Shown here: in pieces, positions 27,211-36,745 of the stretch
Numbering within the stretch: the first letter of the stretch is position 1
Layout of the letters: each line of letters starts with the position of its first letter
Source of the DNA: CAYQQU01 sp964419545
GTDB lineage: Bacteria > Bacteroidota > Bacteroidia > Chitinophagales > Saprospiraceae
Reading direction: 5' to 3'
Assembly: GCA_964419545.1 (NCBI GenBank)
Contig: CAYQQU010000031.1
Location: forward strand, 1-64,000
DNA: 64,000 bases
Made by a program: the position numbers and the translations under genes
The notes under the pieces: model-generated
Told to the model about the DNA's origin: nothing
The model's database searches: none
The model's input: the letters and a program-made list of their open reading frames with translations, nothing else

Positions 27211-30135
27211 ATGATCCAGCGCCTATTGAGTAACCGCATTCCCGGCAAGAAGGGTTTTGCCGGCGCCGGCGGGCAGACCGCGCGGTCGCTATGCGTGCTG
27301 GTGCTATCTCTTTCCTTCGGGGCGGCTGGGGTGGTTGCCCAGGATTTGCCGATCGGCAATTACCACGTCTACGAAGACGTTGCCAAGGGCCTGATCAAAG
27401 GACTGGTGGTCGATACGACGGGATACGTTTGGATCGCTACCGACGAGGGGGTGTTTCGGTACGACGGGGCTTCCTCCGCGTACTATAAAGATGAACTGAA
27501 AGGCGGCTTCGCCAAAGACTTGCTGCGCCTGCAAGGCGGGCGCCTGCTTTTGGCGCACGATAACGGTCTGACCGAGATCGATCCGCGAATAGACACGCCC
27601 GTTTTCCGGCCCCTCCTTTCCGATACCGCCGATCGTACGGACGATGCATTTTACTTCCCCAAAAGTCTGTTTCAGGATAAAAACGGCGACGTCTGGATCG
27701 GAGAAGATGACGGCATCAGCCGCTTTGCGGATGGCCGGATCTTCCGCTACGCCCTTCCTGACCTGGGAACGAACAACAATATTTTTCGCAATTTCTCTTT
27801 TCAGGAGGACCCGTACGGCGGATTGTGGGCCATTTCTTACGGCGGGGAGGTATTCTGCTTTTCCCGGGAGTCGGACCGTTTTTTTCGCGCCTCATTGCCT
27901 GCGCCGTTGCGGGAAGTCAGTTGTCTGCTGCGGGCCCCCGACGGTCGTTTGCTGGTCGGCGCCGGGGTCGGAGCGTATGCACTGACGGTCGGGCCCGGCT
28001 ACGAGCTGGTCGATTGGCGGCCATTACCGGGGCCGGAGCGGATCTCCTGCGGCCAGTTGATCGAAAACCAGTTATACTGGGGCACCTGGGATCGCGGCCT
28101 GTACCGGGTGACGCCCGCCGGGCAGGTGCAGCGGCTGGGCGCGCGCGCTTTCGAGATGATCGTCGACCTGCACTTCGATTCGCGCAGCGGCTTGTGGGTG
28201 GTGGGCGAAGAAGCCGTCGCCACGCTGACGCCCGGTTTCTTTCAGGAATTGAAGCTGACGACCAGCGGCCTGCCGATCTCTTCGCTGGCTCTCTTGCCCG
28301 ACAGCTCCCTGCTGATCGCCTCCGGCGCTACGCTGGATCAGGTATACAAAGATAAAGGCGGCTGGCGCGTTCAACCTTTACCGGTCGAGCCGGCAGACCA
28401 GACCAAGACGGCCCTGCTGGGTGTAGCGGACGGGATATGGATGGGGATGATCGGCGGAGAGATCTGGTTTTATGACTACCGTACGAAAGAAGCGACGCCT
28501 CTGCCGGGCATTGTGGCCAATAATAAGGTGACGCAACTGAAACAAGACCGGCGCGGGAACGTCTGGGCGGCCGGCAACGAACGCCAGGGGCTGCTGCGGA
28601 TCGCAGCGGACCGCACGCTTCGCTTTTACGATGCGGGCGCCCAACCGCTAATCCGGGCCATCTACGAAAGCGCCTCCGGAAGGTTGCTGTTCGGCGGCGC
28701 CGATCCCGATCGCTTTCTCTTTTTCTACTATCCGCTGCTGGACAGTCTGGTGGACATCAGTCGGCCGTTGCCTTTCCCGGTTAAGCAAAATTTTGCCGTG
28801 CACCAGTTGCTGGACGGCGAGGACGGACAATTGTGGCTGGCTACCTCGCACGGTTTGTTGCAGTATCGTTATTCGCCATCCTGGCGCGAAGCGGGCATCA
28901 CCCGGCTCCATTTGCAGGAAATACCGGAAGACGAGCCCATCCTGGCGATGGAGCGTACTCCCGACGGCGCCTTGTGGTTGTCGACGAATGAGGGGCTCAT
29001 CCGGTACCACGAAAAAGAGGTATTGCTTTACGACCGGTATAGCGGGCTGCCGGGCAATACTTTGACCCAGCGCGGGCTGGTGGTCGATTACGAAGGGAAC
29101 GTCTGGGTGGCGGCCTCGCGGGGAGCGGCAGTACTGCGCTCCCGGATCTCGGGTTTCTCTTCCCGCACGCCCCGTCCGGTGATCACCCGGGTGCGAATCA
29201 ATGCGCTGGAACGTCATTTTCGCGGAAAATCGAAGCTGGCGGCGCCGGCCGGGGGAAATCTGGAGTTCAGTTATTTTTCTCCGGCTTTTCCGCCCATGGG
29301 GATGGTTTATCAGACCCGGCTGAAAGGAGCGCGGACGACCCGCTGGTCCGACGGAACGACCGATCGATCGGTGCTGCTGCACGGCGTCGATCCCGGCAAC
29401 TACCATTTTGAGGTCCGGGCCCGCCGCGCGGGCGGGTTTGAATGGAGCGAACCAGCTGCCTTACCCTTCCGGGTGCTGCGTCCCTGGTACCTGTCGTGGT
29501 GGGGTATTGCGCTGCTGGCGGTGGCGCTTTTCGCCGTGATCGTCCTCGTTGCGCGGCTCTATAATCTGCAATTGTTGCGGCAGAAGAAGCTGCTTTCCCG
29601 CCTGGTGAAAGAACGAACCCAGGACATCATGCGGCAAAACCAAAAGATTATGGATCAGCAGGAACGGTACCGGGCTCTGCAGGAAAAGCAGCTCCAGGAA
29701 AAAATCGAAAGCCGAAACAAAGAACTCACCACTTATACGCTCCACCTCATCCAGAAAAACCGCGCCCTGCAAATGTTGCAGACTGGCCTGTATCATTTTC
29801 TGCGGCATACCGGCGGCAAAAACCGCAAAGAAATCAACCAATTGCTTTCGCTTATCGACTTCAGCTTCCGCAACGACGAAGAGTGGGAGCGGTTTAAGCT
29901 TTATTTCGAAAGCGTCCACCCGGGCTTTTTTGAAAAGCTGATAGCCGGGCATCCGCACCTTACGGCCCAGGAGTTGCGTTTGTGCACCCTCATCCGGCTC
30001 AACCTGTCCAGCGCCGAGATCGCCAGCATCCTGGGCATCTCTCCCGAAAGCGTCAAAACCTCGCGTTTCCGCCTGCGCAAGAAACTGGAAATCGACTCCG
30101 CTTCGGAGATGGTCGAGTATTTGCTGACGCTTTGA
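27211..30135 (+). CDS. Propeller/Y_Y_Y sensor with LuxR-type DNA-binding domain
   Basis: 974 residues. An N-terminal signal/anchor (about 25-44) precedes a periplasmic beta-propeller built of two-component-regulator propeller repeats (for example YVWIATDEGVFRYDG, GQLWLATSHGLLQY, GALWLSTNEGLIRYHE). A Y_Y_Y domain follows at about 680-755 (LEFSYFSPAF, GNYHFEVRARR), then one transmembrane helix (about 770-792), a coiled coil (about 795-870) and a C-terminal LuxR-type HTH (HLTAQELRLCTLI...SSAEIASILGISPESVKTSRFRLRKKL). There is no histidine kinase domain. It directly precedes susC on the same strand and probably senses glucan oligomers to control the locus (inference). Confidence 0.9.
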   Translation: MIQRLLSNRIPGKKGFAGAGGQTARSLCVLVLSLSFGAAGVVAQDLPIGNYHVYEDVAKGLIKGLVVDTTGYVWIATDEGVFRYDGASSAYYKDELKGGFAKDLLRLQGGRLLLAHDNGLTEIDPRIDTPVFRPLLSDTADRTDDAFYFPKSLFQDKNGDVWIGEDDGISRFADGRIFRYALPDLGTNNNIFRNFSFQEDPYGGLWAISYGGEVFCFSRESDRFFRASLPAPLREVSCLLRAPDGRLLVGAGVGAYALTVGPGYELVDWRPLPGPERISCGQLIENQLYWGTWDRGLYRVTPAGQVQRLGARAFEMIVDLHFDSRSGLWVVGEEAVATLTPGFFQELKLTTSGLPISSLALLPDSSLLIASGATLDQVYKDKGGWRVQPLPVEPADQTKTALLGVADGIWMGMIGGEIWFYDYRTKEATPLPGIVANNKVTQLKQDRRGNVWAAGNERQGLLRIAADRTLRFYDAGAQPLIRAIYESASGRLLFGGADPDRFLFFYYPLLDSLVDISRPLPFPVKQNFAVHQLLDGEDGQLWLATSHGLLQYRYSPSWREAGITRLHLQEIPEDEPILAMERTPDGALWLSTNEGLIRYHEKEVLLYDRYSGLPGNTLTQRGLVVDYEGNVWVAASRGAAVLRSRISGFSSRTPRPVITRVRINALERHFRGKSKLAAPAGGNLEFSYFSPAFPPMGMVYQTRLKGARTTRWSDGTTDRSVLLHGVDPGNYHFEVRARRAGGFEWSEPAALPFRVLRPWYLSWWGIALLAVALFAVIVLVARLYNLQLLRQKKLLSRLVKERTQDIMRQNQKIMDQQERYRALQEKQLQEKIESRNKELTTYTLHLIQKNRALQMLQTGLYHFLRHTGGKNRKEINQLLSLIDFSFRNDEEWERFKLYFESVHPGFFEKLIAGHPHLTAQELRLCTLIRLNLSSAEIASILGISPESVKTSRFRLRKKLEIDSASEMVEYLLTL

Positions 30136-30241
30136 AACGAAGGTAACCCGGATTTCGGAATCGATATCTTTTTGAGTATCGCCGCCGGCGAAATAAATGT
30201 AATGAGGTATCGATCTGGTTTTCAGAATTTTGTTCGCTTTT

Positions 30242-30257
30242 GTTGACTTTTTTCAAC
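30242..30257. promoter_or_regulatory. Small inverted repeat upstream of susC
   Basis: GTTGA-N6-TCAAC inside the 224-base gap between the regulator gene and susC, in a T-rich stretch. It may be an operator or part of the promoter; the 5-bp arms are short, so chance is possible. Confidence 0.3.
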
Positions 30258-30359
30258 CCCGTTGTCATTGGTGGAATTGGCGGGTTTTAGTAGCTTCCTC
30301 TTCGGCAAGAAAACCGACAAACGTCATTTTACACCATTAGTTAAACAAACAGAAAGCAT

Positions 30360-33296
30360 ATGAGACAAAAGATGCGACAACTGGGGTTGCTCCTGGCCGC
30401 GGTGCTATTGGGCGCCTCCTTGTCGGCCCAACGCAACCTGTCGGGCACCGTTACCGACGCGCAGACCGGTGAGCCGCTCATCGGCGCCAACATTCTGGTG
30501 AAGGGAACGAGCACCGGCACGGTTACCGATTTTGACGGCACCTACACCCTGCGGGCGCCGGAAGGAGCTGAGCAACTGGTTTTTTCTTATACGGGTTACG
30601 CTTCGCAGACCATTGATATTGGTTCTTCCGACGTGATCGACGTCGCCATGGCGGCGGGGGAAGTGCTGGAAGAGGTCGTCGTGATCGGCTACGGCACCGT
30701 CCGCAAAGAAGACGCTACCGGCTCGGTGGAGACGGTGACCACCGAATCCTTTAACCGCGGGGCCCTGACCTCGCCGCAGGAACTGCTGGCCGGTAAGGTG
30801 GCCGGGGTGTCCATCACGCCGGAAGGAACACCCGGCGGCGGCGCCACCATCCGCATCCGGGGCGGCTCTTCCCTGAGCGCCTCCAACGATCCGCTGATCG
30901 TCATCGACGGCGTGCCCGTCTCCAATGACAATACGGCGGGGCAGCGCAACGTACTGAGCCTGATCAACCCGAACGACATCGAGACCTTCACGGTGCTGAA
31001 AGACGCCTCCGCCACTGCTATCTACGGATCGCGGGCGTCCAACGGCGTGATCATCATCACCACCAAGAAAGGCAAGGTGGGCCGCAAGATCTCGGTAGGT
31101 TATAACGGCAGCGTGGCCTTCAGCAATCCGGCCAGCACCGTCGACGTACTTGAAGCCGACGATTTCCGGGGGCTGATCGAGGAGCGGTTCGCCGAAGACC
31201 ACCCGGCCCGCTCGCTGCTCGGCAGCGAAAATACCGACTGGCAGGAGGAGATCTATCAGACGGGCGTCATGCACGACCACAACCTCAACTTTGCCGGCGG
31301 CGTGGCCGGGATACCCTACCGCGTCACTCTAGGCTATACCGACCAGGACGGTATCCTGAAGACGGACGAGTTCAACCGCCTGACTTACGGCGTCAACCTG
31401 TCGCCGGGCTTTTTTGATAACCGGCTGCAGATCCAGGCCGGCTTAAAGGGCATGCGCAATACCAACCACTTCGCCGACCGCGGCGCCATCGGTTCGGCGA
31501 TCGGGTTTGACCCCACCCAGCCGGTGCGCGATCCGGAAAGCCCTTACGGCGGGTTCTTCACCTGGACGCAGCCCAACGGCAATCCGATTACCATCGCGCC
31601 GGCCAACCCGCTCGCTATGCTTGAAATGCGCGACGACGAATCCACCGTCAACCGCTACATCGCCAATTTTACCGCCGACTATCGCTTCGCTTTTCTGCCC
31701 GAACTGCGGGCCAACCTCAACCTGGCGTACGATGAGGCCGTCGGCGAAGGGACGGTGGTAGTGCCGGATAACGCTTCCTTCGCCTTCAACGACGCCGGCA
31801 ACGGCGGCGTGAATAACGAATACGAACAGACCGACCGCAACGAGCTGCTGGAATTCTATCTGAACTACGTCAAAGATTTCGGCAACACTCAGCTCGATAT
31901 CATGGGCGGTTACTCCTGGCAGCGTTTTTACCGGAAAAACTTTGACCGCCGGGACGATGAGAACGGCATCCGGGAAAATACCAACGAAGAAGAATACTAC
32001 CTCATCTCCCTGTTCGGCCGGGTCAATTATTCGTTGTTCGATCGTGTCCTGCTGACATTTACGCTGCGCCAGGACGGGTCGTCCCGCTTTGCCGAGGGCA
32101 ATCGCTACGGGTTGTTCCCCGCCGCCGCCGCCGCCTGGAAGATCATCGGTCCGAACAATCCGGTCGGCAAGATGAACAGCCTGAAGCTGCGCCTCGGCTA
32201 CGGCGTCACCGGCCAGCAGGCCGTGGGCGGCTTCTATCCTTCGCAGGCCACCTATCTGGCTTCGCTGGGAACGGCGCAGTACCAGCTGGGCAATCAGTTC
32301 CTGACCACCCTGCGCCCCGAGGGATACAACGCAGACCTGAAGTGGGAAGAAACGACCACCTATAATATCGCGGTGGATTACGGTTTCTTCGACGATCGCC
32401 TCAACGGCTCGGTAGAGGTCTACCAGCGCAATACCGAAGACCTGCTCAACTTCATTCCGGTGCCGGCCGGCACCAACCTGTCGAACTTCGTCGACGCCAA
32501 CGTAGGCGACCTGGAGAACCGCGGCTTCGAGATCTCGGTCAACGCCGTCCCCTACAAGCGGGCGGAAGCCGAGTGGTCGTTCGGGCTCAACTTCACGCGC
32601 AACGTCAACGAGATCACCCGGCTGACGGCCACCGAAGACCCGGAATACCAGGGCGTGGCCACCGGCGGCATCTCCGGCGGCGTGGGCAACAATATTCAGA
32701 TCCATAGCGTGGGGCATCCGGCTAATTCCTTCTACGTCTTCGAACAGGTATACGACGAAAGCGGCATGCCGATCGAGGACCTCTACGTAGACCGCAACCA
32801 GGACGGCATCGTCAACGCCGATGACCTTTACCGCTTTGAGAACCCGGCGCCGGACGCCTTCCTCGGCTTTACTTCCAACTTCTACTACGGCGATTTCGAT
32901 TTTTCGTTCGCCGGCCGCGCCAACTTAGGCAACCACGTCTACAACAACAACCTGTCGGTCCTGGCGGAGTACAGCCGTTTGTACAATTCCACGAACTACC
33001 TGTCGAACGTCCACAGCGATATCCGCGCCATTGATTTCGGCAACCCCCGTTTCTTCAGCGATTTCTTCGTCCAGGACGCTTCCTTCCTGCGCCTGGATCA
33101 CGTCACCGTGGGTTACCGGTTCAATGATTTTCTGGGCCCCGACAGCGGCAGCAGCATCCGGGTGTATGGCACCGTACAGAACCCATTCGTGATCACCGAC
33201 TACGAGGGGCTCGATCCCGAAGTTTTCGGCGGTATCGACAACAACATTTATCCGCGTTCCCGGACGATCCTCTTCGGCCTGAACGTCAATTTGTAA
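30360..33296 (+). CDS. SusC/RagA-type TonB-dependent glucan importer
   Basis: Outer-membrane TonB-dependent transporter of 978 residues that imports oligosaccharides in complex with SusD. Signal peptide ends GASLSAQ. A carboxypeptidase-regulatory-like domain (about 25-100, NLSGTVTDAQTGEPLIGANILVKG) precedes the TonB box EEVVVIGYG. The SusC plug domain follows (RIRGGSSLSASNDPLIVIDGVPV), then a 22-strand barrel ending RSRTILFGLNVNL with the C-terminal aromatic-type end. Directly followed by susD, 21 bases on. The neighbouring SusE and GH13 genes indicate alpha-glucans as substrate. Confidence 0.97.
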   Translation: MRQKMRQLGLLLAAVLLGASLSAQRNLSGTVTDAQTGEPLIGANILVKGTSTGTVTDFDGTYTLRAPEGAEQLVFSYTGYASQTIDIGSSDVIDVAMAAGEVLEEVVVIGYGTVRKEDATGSVETVTTESFNRGALTSPQELLAGKVAGVSITPEGTPGGGATIRIRGGSSLSASNDPLIVIDGVPVSNDNTAGQRNVLSLINPNDIETFTVLKDASATAIYGSRASNGVIIITTKKGKVGRKISVGYNGSVAFSNPASTVDVLEADDFRGLIEERFAEDHPARSLLGSENTDWQEEIYQTGVMHDHNLNFAGGVAGIPYRVTLGYTDQDGILKTDEFNRLTYGVNLSPGFFDNRLQIQAGLKGMRNTNHFADRGAIGSAIGFDPTQPVRDPESPYGGFFTWTQPNGNPITIAPANPLAMLEMRDDESTVNRYIANFTADYRFAFLPELRANLNLAYDEAVGEGTVVVPDNASFAFNDAGNGGVNNEYEQTDRNELLEFYLNYVKDFGNTQLDIMGGYSWQRFYRKNFDRRDDENGIRENTNEEEYYLISLFGRVNYSLFDRVLLTFTLRQDGSSRFAEGNRYGLFPAAAAAWKIIGPNNPVGKMNSLKLRLGYGVTGQQAVGGFYPSQATYLASLGTAQYQLGNQFLTTLRPEGYNADLKWEETTTYNIAVDYGFFDDRLNGSVEVYQRNTEDLLNFIPVPAGTNLSNFVDANVGDLENRGFEISVNAVPYKRAEAEWSFGLNFTRNVNEITRLTATEDPEYQGVATGGISGGVGNNIQIHSVGHPANSFYVFEQVYDESGMPIEDLYVDRNQDGIVNADDLYRFENPAPDAFLGFTSNFYYGDFDFSFAGRANLGNHVYNNNLSVLAEYSRLYNSTNYLSNVHSDIRAIDFGNPRFFSDFFVQDASFLRLDHVTVGYRFNDFLGPDSGSSIRVYGTVQNPFVITDYEGLDPEVFGGIDNNIYPRSRTILFGLNVNL

Positions 33297-33317
33297 AACG
33301 CGTAAAACAACCATAAT

Positions 33318-35492
33318 ATGAAAAGCTCTTCTTTCATTAAAACGGCGCTGATCCTGTTCGCCCTGGCCTGGGGTACGACGGCGTGTTTCGATGATCTGGA
33401 TACGACGCCCCTGGACGAAGATATCCGCACCGCCGATGTGGTGTACGATGAACCGGGGGCCTACAAACAGGTTTTAGCTAAGCTCTATGCTTCGCTGGCG
33501 GTCACCGGCCAGGAAGGGCCGGCCGGACTGCCTGATATCAGCGGCATCGATGAAGGCTTCAGTTCTTATCTGCGCATGTACTGGTACGCCCAGGAACTGA
33601 CCACCGACGAGGCGGTCATCGCCTGGAATGATGCGACCATTCAGGATTTTCACGCCCAAGACTGGGATGCGCAGGATCCCTTTATCGCCGCGCTTTATTA
33701 CCGCATCTTCTATACCGTTTCGGTCTGTAATGAATTCATCCGCGAGACAACCGACGCGAAGCTGGATGGCCGCGGCGAACCGGCCGACGTGCGGGAACAG
33801 GTCGCCGTATACCGGGCGGAAGCCCGTTTTCTGCGCGCGCTGGCCTATTACCACGCCCTGGACCTTTTCCGTACCGTACCCTTCGTGACGGAGGCGGATG
33901 AGGTGGGGTCATTCTTCCCTGAGCAGATCTCTTCGCAAGACCTGTTCCTGTACATCGAGGAAGAACTGCAGGCCATCGAGAACGAACTGCTCGCGCCGAA
34001 GACCAACGAGTACGCCCGCGTCGATCAGGCCGCTGCCTGGATGCTGTTGGCGAAGCTCTACCTCAACGCCGACGTATACATCGGTCAGGATCGCTACAGC
34101 GACTGCGCCGACTACAGCAAGCGCATCATCGACGGCGGTTATTCCCTCGAACCGGTGTACGAACACAACTTCCTGGCGGACAATCAGACTTCCAATGAGA
34201 TCATCTTCCCGGTCGCTTTCGACGGCAACCGCACGCAGACCTTCGGCGGCATGACCTTCGTGATCAATGCTTCCATCGGCGGCGATATGGACCCCGCGGC
34301 TTCCGGCGTGGAAGGCGGCTGGGGCGGCCTGCGCACCACCAGCGCATTTGTCGCCAAGTTTCCCGAAGTCGGCGGTACGGTAGTAGAACCCGTTTTCGGC
34401 AGCGGCGATTATCCGCTGATCAACGTCCCGGGCCAATACCAGGGCTGGGATCCGGAAAATGACGAAACTGCCGTGGCCTCCATCAATGACGACGGCATCT
34501 ACGAAGGTTACGTTTTCCTCATCGCCGAAGAAGGCTTTAAATTCGCCGATGGCGGATGGGAAACCAACTGGGGCGACAGCGACCTCGACGGGGTGCTCGA
34601 ACCGGCCGGCGGCGATATTTTTGTAGCCGAAGACGGGTTGTACCGCATTGAACTGAATCTGAACGACCTGACCTACACCCTCACGAAAATGTCCTGGGGT
34701 ATCATCGGCGACGCTGTCAACGGCTGGGACGAAGACGTGGATATGACCTATGACGCAGACCTGGGCGCAATGGTCATCACCACCAACCTGACGGCCGGCC
34801 CCATGAAGTTCCGGGCCAATGACGCCTGGGACATCAATCTGGGCGATACCGGCGCCGACGCGCTGCTGGAATACGAGGGCGAAAACATTCAGATTCCGGG
34901 GGCCGGCCTCTTCGAGATCCGGTTGTACCTCACGCGTCCGGACTACACCTATTCCATCATTTCCAAAGTAGACGACCAGCGCAAGTTCTTCTTTACGGAC
35001 GGGCAGACGCTGGAGATCGAAGACCTCAGCAACTTTAACGACGGCTACGCCATCACCAAGTTCAAAAACGTAACCCGCGACGGGCTGCCCGGCGTGAACG
35101 GCAACTTCCCGGATACCGACTATCCGTTGTTCCGCCTCAGCGATGCGTACCTGATGTACGCCGAAGCCGTACTGCGCGGCGGCAACGGCAGCCTCTCCGA
35201 GGCGCTCGGCTACGTCAACGACCTGCGCAGCCGCGCCGGGGCGGGAGCTATTGCCGAGAACGAACTGACGCTGGACTTCCTGCTCGACGAGCGCGCCCGG
35301 GAACTGTACTGGGAAGGTCACCGGCGCACCGACCTGGTGCGCTTCGGCCAGTTTACCGACGGTGACTACCTGTGGCCCTGGAAAGGCGGTGAGCCGGAGG
35401 GCGTCACCGTGCCCAGCTATCGGGATATTTTCCCCATCCCGGCAGCAGACCTCGGCGCCAACCCGAACCTGACACAGAACGAAGGTTATTAA
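33318..35492 (+). CDS. SusD/RagB glucan-binding lipoprotein with inserted SusE-like domains
   Basis: Surface lipoprotein partner of SusC; lipobox around Cys23. The TPR-type SusD N-half includes YRAEARFLRALAYYHALDLF (165-184), and the C-half begins DQRKFFFTDGQ with RLSDAYLMYAEAVLRGG, LDERARELYWEGHRRTDLVRFG and the terminal NPNLTQNEGY. At 724 residues it is about 180 longer than usual. The extra sequence (about residues 367-550, bases 34416-34967) is two consecutive domains, one starting VPGQYQGWDPEN and the next WGIIGDAVNGWDED. Both match the C-terminal half of the neighbouring SusE at roughly half of positions by eye. This gives the SusD extra starch-binding modules. Confidence 0.93.
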   Translation: MKSSSFIKTALILFALAWGTTACFDDLDTTPLDEDIRTADVVYDEPGAYKQVLAKLYASLAVTGQEGPAGLPDISGIDEGFSSYLRMYWYAQELTTDEAVIAWNDATIQDFHAQDWDAQDPFIAALYYRIFYTVSVCNEFIRETTDAKLDGRGEPADVREQVAVYRAEARFLRALAYYHALDLFRTVPFVTEADEVGSFFPEQISSQDLFLYIEEELQAIENELLAPKTNEYARVDQAAAWMLLAKLYLNADVYIGQDRYSDCADYSKRIIDGGYSLEPVYEHNFLADNQTSNEIIFPVAFDGNRTQTFGGMTFVINASIGGDMDPAASGVEGGWGGLRTTSAFVAKFPEVGGTVVEPVFGSGDYPLINVPGQYQGWDPENDETAVASINDDGIYEGYVFLIAEEGFKFADGGWETNWGDSDLDGVLEPAGGDIFVAEDGLYRIELNLNDLTYTLTKMSWGIIGDAVNGWDEDVDMTYDADLGAMVITTNLTAGPMKFRANDAWDINLGDTGADALLEYEGENIQIPGAGLFEIRLYLTRPDYTYSIISKVDDQRKFFFTDGQTLEIEDLSNFNDGYAITKFKNVTRDGLPGVNGNFPDTDYPLFRLSDAYLMYAEAVLRGGNGSLSEALGYVNDLRSRAGAGAIAENELTLDFLLDERARELYWEGHRRTDLVRFGQFTDGDYLWPWKGGEPEGVTVPSYRDIFPIPAADLGANPNLTQNEGY

Positions 35493-35506
35493 TTTCATCC
35501 ATCACG

Positions 35507-35545
35507 AAAGGGCGCCGAAAGGGCGATACCCGATCGGCGGCCTTT
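35507..35545 (+). other. Stem-loop between susD and susE
   Basis: AAAGGGCGCCGA (35507-35518) pairs with TCGGCGGCCTTT (35534-35545), 11 of 12 pairs, in the 76-base gap. There is no T-run after it, so it is more likely an mRNA stability or processing hairpin than a terminator. Confidence 0.5.
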
Positions 35546-35568
35546 CCAAGCATAAAAACAAAATTGCA

Positions 35569-36603
35569 ATGATCAAAAGATATTGGATATTCATGCTCGT
35601 GGCGGGGCTTTTGCTGAGCGGCTGCGCCGACGACGACCTCGGCCCGGTGCTGCAGACAGGAGAAGCTTCTGCGCTTACCGGCCCCGATGACGGCTCTTCT
35701 TATGTGCTTACCGAAGCGACGGCCGGAGACCTGTTCCCTGCTTTCGAATGGACGGCGACCGATTTCGGCTTCGACGCCGCCGTGGAGTATACCCTGGAAA
35801 TGGATGTAGCCGGCAACGATTTCGCCGACCCCGTTACGCTGGGAGTGGTCAATGCCCTGACTTTTCAGACGACGAACGGCGATATTAACGAAAAGCTGTT
35901 CGTCACCAAAGCGCTGCCGCCCGGGCAACCTTCCGATCTGGCCTTTCGCGTCAAAGCGGAGGTCAGCGACGATGTAGAGCCGGTTTATTCATCGGTGATT
36001 ACGCTGACCATCACGCCCTACGAGATCATCATCGTGTATCCGCAGCTGCAGGTGCCGGGCAGTTACCAGGGATGGGATCCCGCCAATGAAACGACGGTGA
36101 TTTACTCCATCCGAAGCGACGGCAACTACGACGGATATATCTTTTTTGATAGCGACAATACGGAATATAAATTCACGCAGGGCGTCAGCTGGGACGTCAA
36201 CTGGGGCGATACGGGCGCCGACGGGACGCTGAACGCCGGGGGCGACAACATCCTGGCCGAGACGGCCGGCGTTTACCGGCTCAACGTAAACCTCAACGCC
36301 CTGACCTATACCAGCCTGAGCACGGAATGGGGCCTGATCGGCGACGCCACCGGCAGCTGGGACGAAGACAAGGACATGATCTACGATCCGGGAACCGGCG
36401 TATGGTCCATCACGCTCGACCTGGTAGCCGGAGAAATGAAATTCCGGGCCAACGACGACTGGGCCGTCAACCTGGGCGATACCGACGCCAACCTGTCGCT
36501 GGAGTACGACGGCGATAATATCGCCGTGGCGGAGCCCGGCAGCTATACCGTAGAATTGTTGCTCCACCAGCCGGTGTACAGTTATACCGTGACCAAAAAC
36601 TGA
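35569..36603 (+). CDS. SusE-type outer-membrane starch-binding lipoprotein
   Basis: A 344-residue lipoprotein (lipobox LLSGC, Cys19). The N-terminal Ig-like SusE domain covers about 25-150 (LFPAFEWTATDF, YTLEMDVAG). Two starch-binding-like modules follow: 160-250 with VPGSYQGWDPANE, NWGDTGADG and GGDNI, and 253-342 with WGLIGDATGSWDED, MKFRANDDWAVNLGD and the final YSYTVTKN. The aromatic-rich YQGW pattern is typical of SusE/SusF glucan-binding sites. It would hold starch or maltodextrin at the surface for the SusC/SusD complex. Confidence 0.9.
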   Translation: MIKRYWIFMLVAGLLLSGCADDDLGPVLQTGEASALTGPDDGSSYVLTEATAGDLFPAFEWTATDFGFDAAVEYTLEMDVAGNDFADPVTLGVVNALTFQTTNGDINEKLFVTKALPPGQPSDLAFRVKAEVSDDVEPVYSSVITLTITPYEIIIVYPQLQVPGSYQGWDPANETTVIYSIRSDGNYDGYIFFDSDNTEYKFTQGVSWDVNWGDTGADGTLNAGGDNILAETAGVYRLNVNLNALTYTSLSTEWGLIGDATGSWDEDKDMIYDPGTGVWSITLDLVAGEMKFRANDDWAVNLGDTDANLSLEYDGDNIAVAEPGSYTVELLLHQPVYSYTVTKN

Positions 36604-36628
36604 TGCCGCAACATCGGGTGACCGGTGT

Positions 36629-36717
36629 TTTTTGGAGGGAACGGTAATTTTTCGTAACTATTCCCTTCCAAAAAGCGCAGAACAGGCGGGACTGCCATCG
36701 TCAGGTGCAGTCCCGCT
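36629..36717 (+). other. Two stem-loops in the susE-GH13 gap
   Basis: First hairpin at 36629-36674, TTTTTGGA-GGGAA with TTCCC-TTCCAAAAA (13 pairs, one bulge). Second at 36685-36717 with a perfect 10-bp stem GCGGGACTGC/GCAGTCCCGC plus a wobble pair. The second is not followed by a T-run, so neither looks like a simple terminator. They lie upstream of the amylase ATG at 36746. Confidence 0.6.
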
Positions 36718-36745
36718 GTCTATCCACAACCACAAACATTTTAAC

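Noticed and set aside
33318..35492. SusD and SusE fused by an assembly error
   Set aside because: The SusE gene is complete downstream with its own lipobox and stop, and the SusD core resumes after the insert in frame; the two copies differ at about half of positions, so they are not a duplicated read artefact.
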